A stretch of 64,000 nucleotides of DNA from a virus: the IMG/VR virus record IMGVR_UViG_3300009149_000012, positions 84,882-148,881 of that record; one strand, given 5' to 3'. This document shows positions 26,191 through 35,477 of the stretch, piece by piece. The translations under genes were made by a program, and so were the position numbers. The notes under the pieces are model-generated. The model was given only the letters and a program-made list of their open reading frames with translations. It did not search any database and was not told the DNA's origin. Numbering within the stretch: position 1 is the first letter of the stretch; every line of letters starts with the position of its first letter.

Positions 26191-27164
26191 GCCCCTAAAC
26201 CCGCTATTGACAGAACAGCCAGTTCGACAAGCGTCCGTTTTGAAACGCTCGCGCCCTTCACATCTGAATCCAATTCGCACAACCGCTGCATGTGCCCGAT
26301 GAGCGCATTCACGGTGTGTAGTTTCGCTTGGGGAAGAATGGCGTTTTTGCAACGCCATGGGTTCATGTCCAAGCGAGCGGCAATGTCCTCGTGCTTGCTT
26401 CCCTTGTCGAGCATATGACGTGCCACGAGAAGCGTCTCAGCACGTTTCATGAGAGATCCAAGCACCTGGACATGCGCGCCGGGGCCCTCTTGCTGGTAGA
26501 GATGACCAAGAACGCGTGTTGCTTTCCTGGAGTCCTTTTGAAAAGCCGCTTCAGAGACCTGGTACGGGGCTGCCGGAAAGACCCGGGTCAAAACCAGAGC
26601 GAGATGCTCTTGCATGACCTTGCCGTCAACTCCGACCAGGAACTGAAACTTACGAAGCTCGTTTGACAAGCGGTACAAGTCGTTGCCGACGACTCGATAC
26701 ATTGAATCGGCGATGCCCTTGTCGAGCTTGATCCGCAGCCGGGTAGCTTCGGCGTCGATCCACCGAACCACCTGGTTGTTGTTCTCCCAGTCCTTAAGCT
26801 GCATGCACTTGGAGGACATGCCCTTGGCAGCGGCGAGCTTCCACACAGCAGGAAGATCCTTGTGCCGAACGATGGCTACGAGGATCGTTTGGTTTCCACC
26901 ATCATGGTCCTCGATGTACGCCTTCAGACTTCCATCATCCTTGAGCTTCTGAGCATCGTCGACAATGACCGTCTTGGACGACTGCTCCTGCCAAAGAGAG
27001 ATCTGAGAACACGCTGAGATCACTTCCGAGACAACCGGTGGGACGTGGACAACGAGCCGACCCTGTTTTTTCGAGGTGTTTTTGACCTTGAGAAGCTCCC
27101 GGTCTAGGAGCAATGACTCCGTTCCGTAGGACACAAAAAAGGCGGGAAGCTTGCTTTTGCCCAT
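26184..27164 (-). CDS. holA: DNA polymerase III delta subunit-like clamp-loader protein
   Basis: 326 residues from ATG at 27164. It shows the HolA layout: an N-terminal domain without Walker A, VIVDDAQKLKDDGSLKAYIEDHDGGNQTILV (the delta YxxxP/loss-of-ATP-site region), KGMSSKCMQLKDWENNNQVVRWI, and a helical collar domain with GNDLYRLSNELRK. It opens the beta clamp within the DnaX/delta/delta-prime pentamer. Similarity is moderate, but the adjacent delta-prime gene supports the call. Confidence 0.72.
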   Translation of the reverse strand: MGKSKLPAFFVSYGTESLLLDRELLKVKNTSKKQGRLVVHVPPVVSEVISACSQISLWQEQSSKTVIVDDAQKLKDDGSLKAYIEDHDGGNQTILVAIVRHKDLPAVWKLAAAKGMSSKCMQLKDWENNNQVVRWIDAEATRLRIKLDKGIADSMYRVVGNDLYRLSNELRKFQFLVGVDGKVMQEHLALVLTRVFPAAPYQVSEAAFQKDSRKATRVLGHLYQQEGPGAHVQVLGSLMKRAETLLVARHMLDKGSKHEDIAARLDMNPWRCKNAILPQAKLHTVNALIGHMQRLCELDSDVKGASVSKRTLVELAVLSIAGLGAC

Positions 27165-27171
27165 CGTGGCC

Positions 27172-28119
27172 TCAACCAGCGAAGGCGCGAAGCAGCGCCG
27201 TTTTGATGTGGAACGGGTATTTGATGGAGGGGGACCGTCCCTTCAGGGATAGAAGGTCCCGATGCAGTGAGAGCAGAATGGCATCGCTCGTGGTTTCCCG
27301 CATCCTCGCGACATCCTCAATGATGTCGACGTTGATTAGGCGAGAAACGTCGTGAGTTACCATTAGTAAATCGTGAATCAAGTGCTCCAGAAACCGGACG
27401 CCGAGAGGAAGGTCTTTGATGCCGTTGAGTTCTTCGAGAAGAGACGACAAGTCACCATGCAAGCCCATCCTAAACAACGAGACGACCTGGTTTCGAAGCT
27501 GTATTCGTTTGGAGCCCCAGAGCCTCAATGCATGGCCGACGGAGCCCTCAGCTATACGAGCATACACAAGTGCTTTCGCAGGATCCTTCTCACGCTTCGA
27601 AACCTCGGAAAGGACATAGCTTTCCGGGAGCTTACGGCACCAAACCAATCCGCACCGTGATCGGATGGTGGGAATTATTCTTTCCAGGGATGTCGCAAGT
27701 AGGAAAAACCTGATCGTACTTGGGGGTTCTTCCAGGGTTTTGAGAAGAGCATTTGCAGCGGCGCTTGTGATTCTGTCAATTCCATCAATGACGAAAAAAC
27801 GGACAGGGGCGCTGGTCGGGAAGAACTTGGAGTTTCCGACAACCTGTCGAATGCTGTCGACCTTGATGTCCTTGCCTTCGGGGTCGCTGACGTACACGAA
27901 GTCAGGATGCAACTCCTTGCGCATCTGAAAACAGGACGCGCATTGACAATCAGGCGCCCTATCCTCGGTACAAAACATCTGCATCGCCGCCTGTGAAACA
28001 GCGAACTTGCGGCCCACCCCTTCAGGTCCGACAAGTAGCAGAGGGGTTGTCAGATGCCCTTGCACCACCCGGGTCAGAACAGCGACAGCCTCATCCTGAC
28101 CCTTTACTTCGTCCAACAT
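27172..28119 (-). CDS. holB: DNA polymerase III delta-prime clamp-loader subunit
   Basis: 315 residues from ATG at 28119, overlapping the zinc-ribbon gene before it by 29 bases. AAA+ features: MLDEVKGQDEAV, Walker A-like LVGPEGVGRKF, a zinc module CTEDRAPDCQCASC, FVIDGIDRITSAAANALLKTLEEPP and TIRSRC. The retained GxxGxGxK P-loop is more complete than in many delta-prime proteins, so weak ATPase activity is possible. The phage thus encodes all three clamp-loader types plus the clamp, which implies a bacterial-style processivity system rather than T4 gp44/62. Confidence 0.87.
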   Translation of the reverse strand: MLDEVKGQDEAVAVLTRVVQGHLTTPLLLVGPEGVGRKFAVSQAAMQMFCTEDRAPDCQCASCFQMRKELHPDFVYVSDPEGKDIKVDSIRQVVGNSKFFPTSAPVRFFVIDGIDRITSAAANALLKTLEEPPSTIRFFLLATSLERIIPTIRSRCGLVWCRKLPESYVLSEVSKREKDPAKALVYARIAEGSVGHALRLWGSKRIQLRNQVVSLFRMGLHGDLSSLLEELNGIKDLPLGVRFLEHLIHDLLMVTHDVSRLINVDIIEDVARMRETTSDAILLSLHRDLLSLKGRSPSIKYPFHIKTALLRAFAG

Positions 28120-28270
28120 CCGAAGCCTCCGGTAACGATGGAATACGGAGAGGGTCCACCGGAACGAGTCGCATCTCAGCCACGTAATTCTGGCCGCACT
28201 TCTCGCAAACGAACCGCTGGGGTTCCTGCCCACTCGGCGCAAGGAAACCCTTACACCGGAGACATCGCAT
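28091..28270 (-). CDS. Small zinc-ribbon protein
   Basis: 59 residues from ATG at 28270. It has a CLRC...CEKC pair (MRCLRCKGFLA and FVCEKCGQNYV), a typical rubredoxin-knuckle zinc ribbon, then a Pro/Ser-rich tail. It starts 9 bases after another zinc ribbon and overlaps holB. Such minimal ribbons often bind nucleic acid or polymerase subunits; no specific role is known. Confidence 0.65.
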   Translation of the reverse strand: MRCLRCKGFLAPSGQEPQRFVCEKCGQNYVAEMRLVPVDPLRIPSLPEASDVGRSKGSG

Positions 28271-28278
28271 CAAACTCG

Positions 28279-28482
28279 TCAACCGAGGTTTACTCCCCCA
28301 CCGACATCGATCCCCCACGCCTGCTTGCACTTCACACACTGGTACATTCGCCCACGAGCACCTTTGGGTGTGATCTCGATCGCCACCATGTGACCGCAAC
28401 TCTTGCAGCGGATGTGAACTTCGTCGGGCTTCTTTTCGTTCGAAACGAGACCAGGCTTGGTACCGGTGGGGTCGACGGGCAT
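28279..28482 (-). CDS. Small zinc-ribbon protein
   Basis: 67 residues from ATG at 28482. Two knuckles, CKSCGHMVAIEI and YQCVKCKQAW, form a four-Cys zinc ribbon flanked by short charged tails. It is adjacent to a second, different zinc ribbon, so they may be a pair acting with the clamp loader or RNA polymerase. No family assigned. Confidence 0.68.
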   Translation of the reverse strand: MPVDPTGTKPGLVSNEKKPDEVHIRCKSCGHMVAIEITPKGARGRMYQCVKCKQAWGIDVGGGVNLG

Positions 28483-28491
28483 CGTGGGCTC

Positions 28492-29001
28492 CTAGTAAAC
28501 GGAAATCGGGAAGTCTTCGGGAAACAACTCCGTGAGCTTGTCCAAGATGCGCTGATACATCGACTTGTCCCCTACGAGGCTTCCATCCCTCACCGACTTG
28601 TTGCCCAGGGCAATAAGCTCATCGGAGGGAGGACCAGTGTACACAGAAAAGATACCCGCATCAAACCCTTCCCGTGCCTTCTCAACGAGCCTCAGATAGT
28701 CGGTTCCTGAAACGGGTTTTTGCACTGAAGCCGAATCCGGACCGATCGCCGTAGCCACCATGGGAGTCGAAAAGTATCCGTCCATGATGTACGGAAGAAT
28801 CTTGCTCCAATCCTCCCACATGATGACGACGTCGCCGTCATCGTGCTTGATCCTGACGAAGAAATCATCGTGGAAGGCTCCCTTGTCGATCCATGCGCGC
28901 TTGCGCAAAGCAGCCATGAGCGCAGAAGCAACAGCGGGGAGATCTGGCTTACGGAGTCGGTGCAGCCGACCGGGGCCGACCTGACGGAGACGAACGTCCA
29001 T
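28492..29001 (-). CDS. Hypothetical protein
   Basis: 169 residues from ATG at 29001. An Arg-rich N-terminus (RLRQVGPGRLHRLRK) precedes an alpha/beta domain with FFVRIKHDDGDVVIMWEDWSK. No motif recognised. It lies between GroEL and the zinc-ribbon genes, same strand, with gaps of 10-23 bases, so it is probably transcribed with them. Confidence 0.6.
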   Translation of the reverse strand: MDVRLRQVGPGRLHRLRKPDLPAVASALMAALRKRAWIDKGAFHDDFFVRIKHDDGDVVIMWEDWSKILPYIMDGYFSTPMVATAIGPDSASVQKPVSGTDYLRLVEKAREGFDAGIFSVYTGPPSDELIALGNKSVRDGSLVGDKSMYQRILDKLTELFPEDFPISVY

Positions 29002-29024
29002 ACCTCAGTCAGGTGATAGGAAAA

Positions 29025-30608
<1,584 letters not shown>

Positions 30609-30947
30609 CTAAATCTCCCCTTTCTCCTGATAGCACTTCCGAATCTCTTCGGGGTCAATATCAGGGGGATCCTCGACTTCGTTTGCTTTGCGAACGACAT
30701 CGCTCGTTGACAACTCGCTCGTTCGAGGCGCCCAGGCATTTGTTGGTGCTGGCTTCCCACGCACCTTGAGCCAACCCCAAGCATGGAAGGAAAGCAGACG
30801 CAAGTCTGGGTCGGCTCTCTCCCACACGACAGTTTCACCATCCAAAATAGCAGCCGACGCCGTCTCGGGATAGATCTCGTAGGACCAATCTTCCGGGAGG
30901 GCGTCTCGCACAGCCTGGACCGTTTGATCGACGGTCCATAGGGTCAT
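30609..30947 (-). CDS. Hypothetical protein upstream of GroEL
   Basis: 112 residues from ATG at 30947; a GTG six codons earlier is possible. The stop abuts the GroEL ATG (TAGATG). A compact alpha/beta start (VDQTVQAVRDALPEDWSYEI) resembles small phage DNA- or protein-binding domains, and the end is acidic. It has no GroES signature. Function unknown, but tight coupling suggests joint expression with GroEL. Confidence 0.6.
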   Translation of the reverse strand: MTLWTVDQTVQAVRDALPEDWSYEIYPETASAAILDGETVVWERADPDLRLLSFHAWGWLKVRGKPAPTNAWAPRTSELSTSDVVRKANEVEDPPDIDPEEIRKCYQEKGEI

Positions 30948-31001
30948 TTCTTGGAGTGTGGGCACCGGACGGATGATGATAGCCGGTGCCCCGGGGGGTG
31001 G

Positions 31002-31178
31002 TCAACCGCTTCCGTAATAGAAGCGATTCTCGGCTCGGAACACCTCGTTCCGAATCGCCGCCTGCACCATCTTGCGATGGGCCTTGCCCTGGATGCGGGG
31101 GGGATTGGCAGACGCCACCTTGTAGGTGATGACCACGGTGGGGACGGTCACGAGGCGGCGGGTGGTGTTGGTGTTCAT
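31002..31178 (-). CDS. Small basic protein with its own promoter
   Basis: 58 residues from ATG at 31178. It is Thr/Val-rich at the start and basic at the end (IQGKAHRKMVQAAIRNEVF). The ATG is 5 bases after the -10 box of a TTGATC-N17-TTAGAA promoter, so the transcript leader must be very short or absent. Function unknown; small genes behind such promoters in phages are often early host-takeover factors (inference). Confidence 0.6.
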   Translation of the reverse strand: MNTNTTRRLVTVPTVVITYKVASANPPRIQGKAHRKMVQAAIRNEVFRAENRFYYGSG

Positions 31179-31183
31179 GCCCC

Positions 31184-31212
31184 TTCTAAGGCACGAGCCT
31201 GGTACCGATCAA
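31184..31212 (-). promoter_or_regulatory. Sigma70-like promoter TTGATC-N17-TTAGAA
   Basis: Minus strand: -35 TTGATC (31207-31212), 17-base spacer, -10 TTAGAA (31184-31189). One of eight near-identical promoters in the window. Drives the gene at 31002-31178. Confidence 0.65.
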
Positions 31213-31385
31213 CTCTTTGATCGATATTCGTCACGAAGTAGCGGGAGGGAGTAGCGAAACGATTGCTCGGCCATGGCGCTTCGGGACAGACCCTTGGCCT
31301 TGGCGGCGGCTTCCAACAGTTCCAAGGCTTCCTCACTCAGCGCGATGGAAAGCTTGACCTTCTTCTTTCGCTTCGGAGCTTTCAT
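31209..31385 (-). CDS. Ribbon-helix-helix (CopG/Arc-like) DNA-binding protein
   Basis: 58 residues. KVKLSIALSEEALELLEAAA then KGLSRSAMAEQSFRYSL fits the ribbon-helix-helix fold: a basic strand, helix A, a turn and helix B. It should dimerise and bind operator DNA. The A of its ATG (31385) is also the last base of the CCA tail of the tRNA-Ser(TGA) immediately upstream, so tRNA 3' trimming would destroy the start codon. It may regulate nearby promoters; no toxin partner is visible. Confidence 0.7.
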   Translation of the reverse strand: MKAPKRKKKVKLSIALSEEALELLEAAAKAKGLSRSAMAEQSFRYSLPLLRDEYRSKS

Positions 31386-31470
31386 GGCGGAAAACAGAGG
31401 AGTCGAACCCCCAACCTTTCGGTCGCCCCGGTGTTCAAGACCGGTTGCCCACCACTGAGCAGTGTCTTCC
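31385..31470 (-). tRNA. tRNA-Ser(TGA), copy 1
   Basis: Seven-base acceptor stem GGAAGAC/GTTTTCC, anticodon loop CTTGAAC, long variable arm, T-loop TTCGACT, discriminator G and encoded CCA. The final A of CCA is the first base of the ATG of the ribbon-helix-helix gene. Confidence 0.85.
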
Positions 31471-31474
31471 GTAG

Positions 31475-31557
31475 AGGAGAATAGAGGAGTCGAACCTCCG
31501 ACCTTGCGGTCGCCCCAGTGTTCGAAACTGGTTGCCAGCCACCTAGCGGTATTCTCC
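31475..31557 (-). tRNA. tRNA-Ser(CGA)
   Basis: Acceptor GGAGAAT/ATTCTCC, anticodon loop TTCGAAC in a CCAGT/ACTGG stem, class II variable arm. CCA is not encoded. It lies 5 bases from tRNA-Ser(TGA), which it resembles in the D- and variable arms, suggesting duplication. Confidence 0.82.
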
Positions 31558-31579
31558 ATGGGCCTTGCGGCCCAACCCA

Positions 31580-33085
31580 TCACCAGTTCTTGCTAATGCG
31601 GTTCTTGGTGATGCGTTTCTTGACGGGATCCGAGTTTGTGCTTTCCGATTCAGGCGGGGAAACCTCGTAGACGGGCGTGTTGGCATCCGGCGTGTGGACT
31701 GCCGGGACCACGAACATCGAAGCCGCAGCATCCGAGTCGACCGCAAAGTCCTCCGAAAGCTGCTGTTGAGAAGCGTTGCAGGACACAACCCCAAGCTCCT
31801 GAAGGTCGGCAGAGGCATCCGAATCGGCCGAGAAGGTTCCGTAGCCTGCCGACATGCCCCGGCCCACGCTGCGCAGGTAGCCTTGGCCTTCGTTGAAGTT
31901 CTCGCTGGTTGCCATCCGTTGACCAAGACGCTGGCTCACGTTGGCGACCCCGACATGACCCCGGCGCTGGGCGCTTTCAGTGTGGACACGCATGATTGAC
32001 TGCGCCTGGGCGAAGTTGCCGTTGTTGGCCTGTTCTTCGGCTTCAAGCTGCGCCTTGGCCGTTTGAGCCAAGACCACGATGGCGTCGACGTCCTTGGTCG
32101 GCAAGTCCTGCTGTTCGCCGTTCTTGACGAACCGGACCTTGGCTTTGATGTCTTCGTTGTGATCCAACTTTTTGCCGTCCTTGTCGAGGCAACTGTACTT
32201 GACGTTCACCTCGAAGGCGTTGACGGCACGAGGGAAAGCTTGCTTTTGCTCTTTGAACTTGATCAAGAACACGAGGTGACGCGTTTCCTCAGCGAGAAGG
32301 TCAGGCGTCTGGACACTCACTTCGCCGGTCACTTCCTCTTCAACGTCGGCATCCGAGATGCACTCAACGATCTGGTGACCGTTGAGGGGTTTGACTTCCA
32401 ACGTGACGTCGGTTGCGTAGGTCGACACCAGCCCGCCAAGCTCTTTGCCGAAGGCGGCGAGAGCCGAGTCAGGGTTCTCGATGTAGGCGTAGTTGCCCTT
32501 GCCCTCTTTGGACCACTCGGTCAGAAGCTTTTGGTCGCAGTCACGGGCGTTGCCGTAGCCGAAAGCGCTGACAGACACCCGACCTCGGTTGGCTTCCAAG
32601 AGCTTGAGCAGTTCAGGAGCGCGCTGAGCGACGCCGCAGTTGGCGTAGCCGTCCGTGAACATGATGGCCCGGTGGATGATGTCCGAGCCCAGGTCCATGG
32701 AGTTCATCAACTCGACGGCCTTCAGGAAGCCGCCAGAAAAGTTGGTGCTCCCGCCAGGGGTGAGCTTGTTGACTTCGGCCTTGAGCAGTTCCTTGGTCTG
32801 AGGCGTGATCTCGGTCGGGGGGTAGGACCGCACACGGTCATCAAACGCCACGAGCCCACAGTAGTCGCCTTCCTGAAGGTGGTCGATGAGCTTGAGGACG
32901 GAACGCTTGGCGTACTCCATCTTGTTGCCCATGCCCATGCTGCCGGACACGTCCATGACCGGCATCACGAAGATGCGGGGCCGTTTGGCGGTCGCCGACG
33001 GGGCGGTGAGGCTGATCACAAGGTGGGCGTCGGTGTCGACGTCATGACGGACTTGGTCAAATGTATGGCGAGCTTCAATCTTCAT
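31580..33085 (-). CDS. von Willebrand factor A (VWA) domain protein
   Basis: 501 residues from ATG at 33085 with a GGAGGA site. The MIDAS metal site reads VMDVSGSMGMGNK (about 44-56); GGSTNFSGG and FTDGYANCG supply the other MIDAS positions. The VWA domain spans about 38-220, followed by a beta-rich domain (to about 340), a Gln-rich helical part and a low-complexity Ser/Asp tail ending KKRITKNRISKNW. The layout is like YfbK-type VWA proteins. VWA domains mediate metal-dependent protein contacts; a role with MoxR-type ATPases is common but none is in this window. Confidence 0.85.
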   Translation of the reverse strand: MKIEARHTFDQVRHDVDTDAHLVISLTAPSATAKRPRIFVMPVMDVSGSMGMGNKMEYAKRSVLKLIDHLQEGDYCGLVAFDDRVRSYPPTEITPQTKELLKAEVNKLTPGGSTNFSGGFLKAVELMNSMDLGSDIIHRAIMFTDGYANCGVAQRAPELLKLLEANRGRVSVSAFGYGNARDCDQKLLTEWSKEGKGNYAYIENPDSALAAFGKELGGLVSTYATDVTLEVKPLNGHQIVECISDADVEEEVTGEVSVQTPDLLAEETRHLVFLIKFKEQKQAFPRAVNAFEVNVKYSCLDKDGKKLDHNEDIKAKVRFVKNGEQQDLPTKDVDAIVVLAQTAKAQLEAEEQANNGNFAQAQSIMRVHTESAQRRGHVGVANVSQRLGQRMATSENFNEGQGYLRSVGRGMSAGYGTFSADSDASADLQELGVVSCNASQQQLSEDFAVDSDAAASMFVVPAVHTPDANTPVYEVSPPESESTNSDPVKKRITKNRISKNW

Positions 33086-33278
33086 GGGATTCCTCCGTAC
33101 ACGTTATCGGTCGGTGCCATCAACGCAGAGCCGGACATGCTCCCATAATCAATGACGTGCCTTACGATCGTCCTCAGTGTCTCCAAAACCCTTTCGGGCG
33201 CGATTCACTGTACGGGGACTCAACCTATGAAGGCGCATCCCCTTGCAGAAGCCATCCTCTCAAAGATGACTTTTGATG

Positions 33279-33536
33279 TCAAGCGTGTTTTTCACACCGC
33301 CACTGAAGTCGACCAAGAGAGTCTCGGCCGATGATCCGACGTGTCGCCGGTTCTCCACACAGAAACTTGAGTTTGCTAGACCGACACTTGTAAATCTTCA
33401 CATGGCGCCTGCCCCGGGGCAGGCCCCCGGTTTGAGCGTAACCGCACACGAGGCACTTGGAGCACTGCCAGTAGCGATCTGGCTTTTCACCAAGCGGGAT
33501 TCCTCGAAGGGGCTGCCAGTCATGTTCGCAATCCAT
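33279..33536 (-). CDS. Zinc-binding small protein
   Basis: 85 residues from ATG at 33536. Cys/His pattern: MDCEHDW, WQCSKCLVCGY, KCRSS and CGEP...WRCEKHA, enough for two zinc sites. Basic overall. It is followed by a 190-base gap before the VWA gene and preceded by tRNA-Ser(GGA). Function unknown; probably nucleic-acid binding. Confidence 0.6.
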   Translation of the reverse strand: MDCEHDWQPLRGIPLGEKPDRYWQCSKCLVCGYAQTGGLPRGRRHVKIYKCRSSKLKFLCGEPATRRIIGRDSLGRLQWRCEKHA

Positions 33537-33555
33537 GCGGCCGACACTAGCACAG

Positions 33556-33642
33556 CGGAAGCAGGAGGTATCGATCCCCAAGCAGCGTGAGCCGCTCGTA
33601 CACGTTTCCAACGTGTCCCGTACCCTGTACGGTTCAGCTTCC
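33556..33642 (-). tRNA. tRNA-Ser(GGA)
   Basis: Anticodon loop TTGGAAA in an ACACG/CGTGT stem, long variable arm, T-loop TCGATAC, discriminator G, no encoded CCA. The 5' acceptor bases contain the TGA stop of the gene at 33634-33903. Confidence 0.8.
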
Positions 33643-33903
33643 AGGCAGGGTCTCGTAGGTCGCCAATTGCTGGGACCACAAGACCCCTTCGATCCACCCA
33701 AGGGCTCCCGCTGCGGCGAGCGAGTTGCCTTCCCGGGCGATTCTCAAAACGTTCGGGATCATCCAGAGCACGTGGCACAGGACTTCCATCCGTTCCGGGA
33801 TCTTGCCCGGGAGCGTGTATTGCTTCGGAGTAGCACCCGCCTCTTGAAGCAAATCACGGTACTTCTCAAGAGCCCGCTCGAAATGAGGATCACTTGGTGC
33901 CAA
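33634..33903 (-). CDS. Hypothetical helical protein ending inside a tRNA
   Basis: 89 residues if begun at TTG 33903, overlapping the HNH gene by 14 bases; no ATG is nearby. Mostly helical with a hydrophobic core (MIPNVLRIAREGN, ALGWIEGVLW). Its TGA stop lies in the 5' acceptor strand of tRNA-Ser(GGA), so processing of that tRNA trims the mRNA at its stop codon. No family recognised. Confidence 0.5.
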   Translation of the reverse strand: MAPSDPHFERALEKYRDLLQEAGATPKQYTLPGKIPERMEVLCHVLWMIPNVLRIAREGNSLAAAGALGWIEGVLWSQQLATYETLPGS

Positions 33904-34405
33904 GGTACCACGTCCATTGCTCGGGAGCGTTGTTCATCGGGATGGGAGGCGGGGTGAGCGGCAGCGTCTTGGGCTGGACCGGCTTTTTCAGCAGCCGCAT
34001 CCCTGCTTGCTGCGGCGTGCGACCCGCTTTGCGGTTGTTGCACGGGTAGCAACACGTCACGATGTTCGTCCACACAGTCTTCCCACCTTGGGAGCGAGGG
34101 ATGACGTGGTCGTAGTTGAGCTTGCTCATCGTCGCCTTCGTTCCGCAATACTGGCAAACGAACTTGTCCCGGGTCATCACGTTGATCCGAGAGAACTTCA
34201 CAGCCTTTTTGCGAGCCGAAACCGTCTTCGTGAGTCGAGCCACGGCGGGAATGCTCATCTCCACCGAAGGACTACGGACCGTTTCCTCATACTCTTCCAG
34301 CACCTCGATCTTGCCCATCCACAGCAAGCACACGGCTTGCTCCCAGGGTACGATCCGGTGAGGCTGGAAGCCTTGAGTCAGGATAAGTGTGTGGGATGAA
34401 GCCAT
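33890..34405 (-). CDS. HNH endonuclease
   Basis: 171 residues from ATG at 34405. It matches the common HNH protein with an N-terminal ILTQGFQPHRIVPWEQAV domain, then FVCQYCG, LNYDHVIPRSQGGKTVWTNIVTCCYPCNNRK: the His-Asn-His site plus two zinc-binding CxxC pairs. Pro-rich tail. This family is found in bacteria and phages and is not a typical intron homing enzyme, though it sits beside the tmRNA and tRNAs. A GGTGTAAA motif lies 43 bases upstream. Confidence 0.85.
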   Translation of the reverse strand: MASSHTLILTQGFQPHRIVPWEQAVCLLWMGKIEVLEEYEETVRSPSVEMSIPAVARLTKTVSARKKAVKFSRINVMTRDKFVCQYCGTKATMSKLNYDHVIPRSQGGKTVWTNIVTCCYPCNNRKAGRTPQQAGMRLLKKPVQPKTLPLTPPPIPMNNAPEQWTWYLGTK

Positions 34406-34463
34406 GATAAGCCTACCGTTTCTTTTTCCGCATCATTCAGCCTTGTTTACACCGTGGAATTAG

Positions 34464-34820
34464 TGGAGTCGCCGGGAATCGAACCCGGGTCCGAAAAACA
34501 TCGTTTCAATCCGTCTACGTGCGTAGCCCTTCTACCCTCGGGCGGGGTTTGCCGATCTTCCAACCGACATGGGGATTTTCATTGTCTTGATCGGGGGTTA
34601 TCGACACGTCCCTCAATTTTGCCCCGAAGCATCCTGTGTGGGTTGACGTCGCCGGGGTACTCAGGACCCTTCCCGTTTGACGGACACTACGCTGCTGCGA
34701 GCATCAGGTTACCATTATCGTTGGCAATTGACGTTCCACCTGTTTGATCATGGCTGTTCAGGTGGCTCAGCCAGCACGCGAGATCGAACCTCCATCCTCC
34801 GTCGAAACCAAGTCGACCCC
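34464..34820 (-). ncRNA. ssrA: Phage-encoded transfer-messenger RNA (tmRNA)
   Basis: 357 bases. The 5' end GGGGTCG pairs with the 3' CGACTCC, with discriminator A; the 5' region reads GACTTGGTTTCGACGG as in known tmRNAs and the T-arm is CCGGG-TTCGATT-CCCGG. The resume codon GCC starts a tag reading frame at 34725 that encodes ANDNGNLMLAAA and stops with TAG at 34687-34689. CCA is not encoded. It would rescue stalled ribosomes and tag the stalled proteins for ClpXP-type proteases. GGTGTAAC lies about 20 bases upstream. Needs host SmpB; none is seen here. Confidence 0.93.
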
Positions 34821-34838
34821 AAATGAGTCAAGAGAAGT

Positions 34839-34844
34839 TACACC
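34839..34844 (-). promoter_or_regulatory. GGTGTA motif upstream of tmRNA
   Basis: Minus-strand GGTGTAAC ends about 19 bases before the tmRNA 5' end, with no start codon nearby, which favours a promoter or processing role over a ribosome-binding role for this recurrent motif. Confidence 0.4.
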
Positions 34845-34865
34845 GAGTTGATGCACCCGGCAAGC

Positions 34866-34952
34866 TGGTAGGGGTGACAGGAGTCGAACCTGCACGCCAC
34901 GAAGGGCACCTGAACTTAAACCAGGCGTGTCTGCCAGTTTCACCACACCCCC
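34866..34952 (-). tRNA. tRNA-Leu(TAA)
   Basis: Anticodon loop TTTAAGT, long variable arm, T-loop TTCGACT, discriminator A and encoded CCA. It lies immediately after the stop of the gene at 34954-35157. Confidence 0.88.
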
Positions 34953-34953
34953 G

Positions 34954-35157
34954 TCAGACGCAGGCTTCCCCAGCCTGGGAGAGCCTCAAGACACTGTGAG
35001 GCACGTCGCACTGCAAGACGTAGTCGAACCGAGTCGAGACCACGTAGTGCAGCAACCCCTTCTCGACCAAGGCATCCCGCACCCGCTTGGTGGGGAAGCG
35101 ACCCTGCATGGTCTTGAAGTATTCGAGAGCGGCTCGTTGGGGGGTTGTGATCTTCAT
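34954..35157 (-). CDS. Small hypothetical helix-rich protein
   Basis: 67 residues from ATG at 35157. An N-terminal helical segment (TTPQRAALEYFKTMQGRFP) and RDALVEKGLLHYV suggest a winged-helix-like shape, then a beta hairpin (STRFDYVLQCDV). The ATG is 5 bases after a TTGATT-N17-TTAGAG promoter. Could be a small DNA-binding regulator; unproven. Confidence 0.6.
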   Translation of the reverse strand: MKITTPQRAALEYFKTMQGRFPTKRVRDALVEKGLLHYVVSTRFDYVLQCDVPHSVLRLSQAGEACV

Positions 35158-35162
35158 GCACC

Positions 35163-35191
35163 CTCTAAGACAGCCGAGCCGCCTCAATCAA
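35163..35191 (-). promoter_or_regulatory. Sigma70-like promoter TTGATT-N17-TTAGAG
   Basis: Minus strand -35 TTGATT (35186-35191), exact 17-base spacer, -10 TTAGAG (35163-35168). It drives the 67-residue gene and probably tRNA-Leu(TAA) and the tmRNA. Confidence 0.62.
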
Positions 35192-35199
35192 CCGAAAGT

Positions 35200-35286
35200 T
35201 GGTGGCAACGGGGGGAGTCGAACCCCCACGCTCACATGGAGCACCTGGGTTTGAGCCAGGCGTGTCTGCCATTTCACCACGTTGCC
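35200..35286 (-). tRNA. tRNA-Leu(CAA)
   Basis: Acceptor GGCAACG/CGTTGCC, anticodon loop CTCAAAC, class II variable arm, discriminator A and encoded CCA. Perfect stems. Confidence 0.9.
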
Positions 35287-35477
35287 AAAAGCGAGAGCTA
35301 ACAGGACGGAGCAGAGATGCTCGGGTAGGGGCGATGAAAATGGAGTAACCGACTTGATAGTGGAAGAACTGTCGGTGTTCCAGATTGAAGTTTTTCGCAC
35401 ACTTTCCCGATTTGCCGTGAGCGTCTTTCAACGCTTATTGTAGGTAGGTCTTCTCTCGCCTCGTTTCCGCCCCCGGA

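Noticed and set aside
23341-26358. Longer reductase starting at 26358
   Set aside because: The extra 56 codons lie inside the delta-subunit gene; ATG 26190 with GGGG upstream and a TGA overlap is the better start.
34465-34600. A tRNA gene at the tmRNA 3' end
   Set aside because: The T-arm and acceptor belong to the tmRNA, whose 5' partner strand is at 34814-34820 and whose tag frame lies between.
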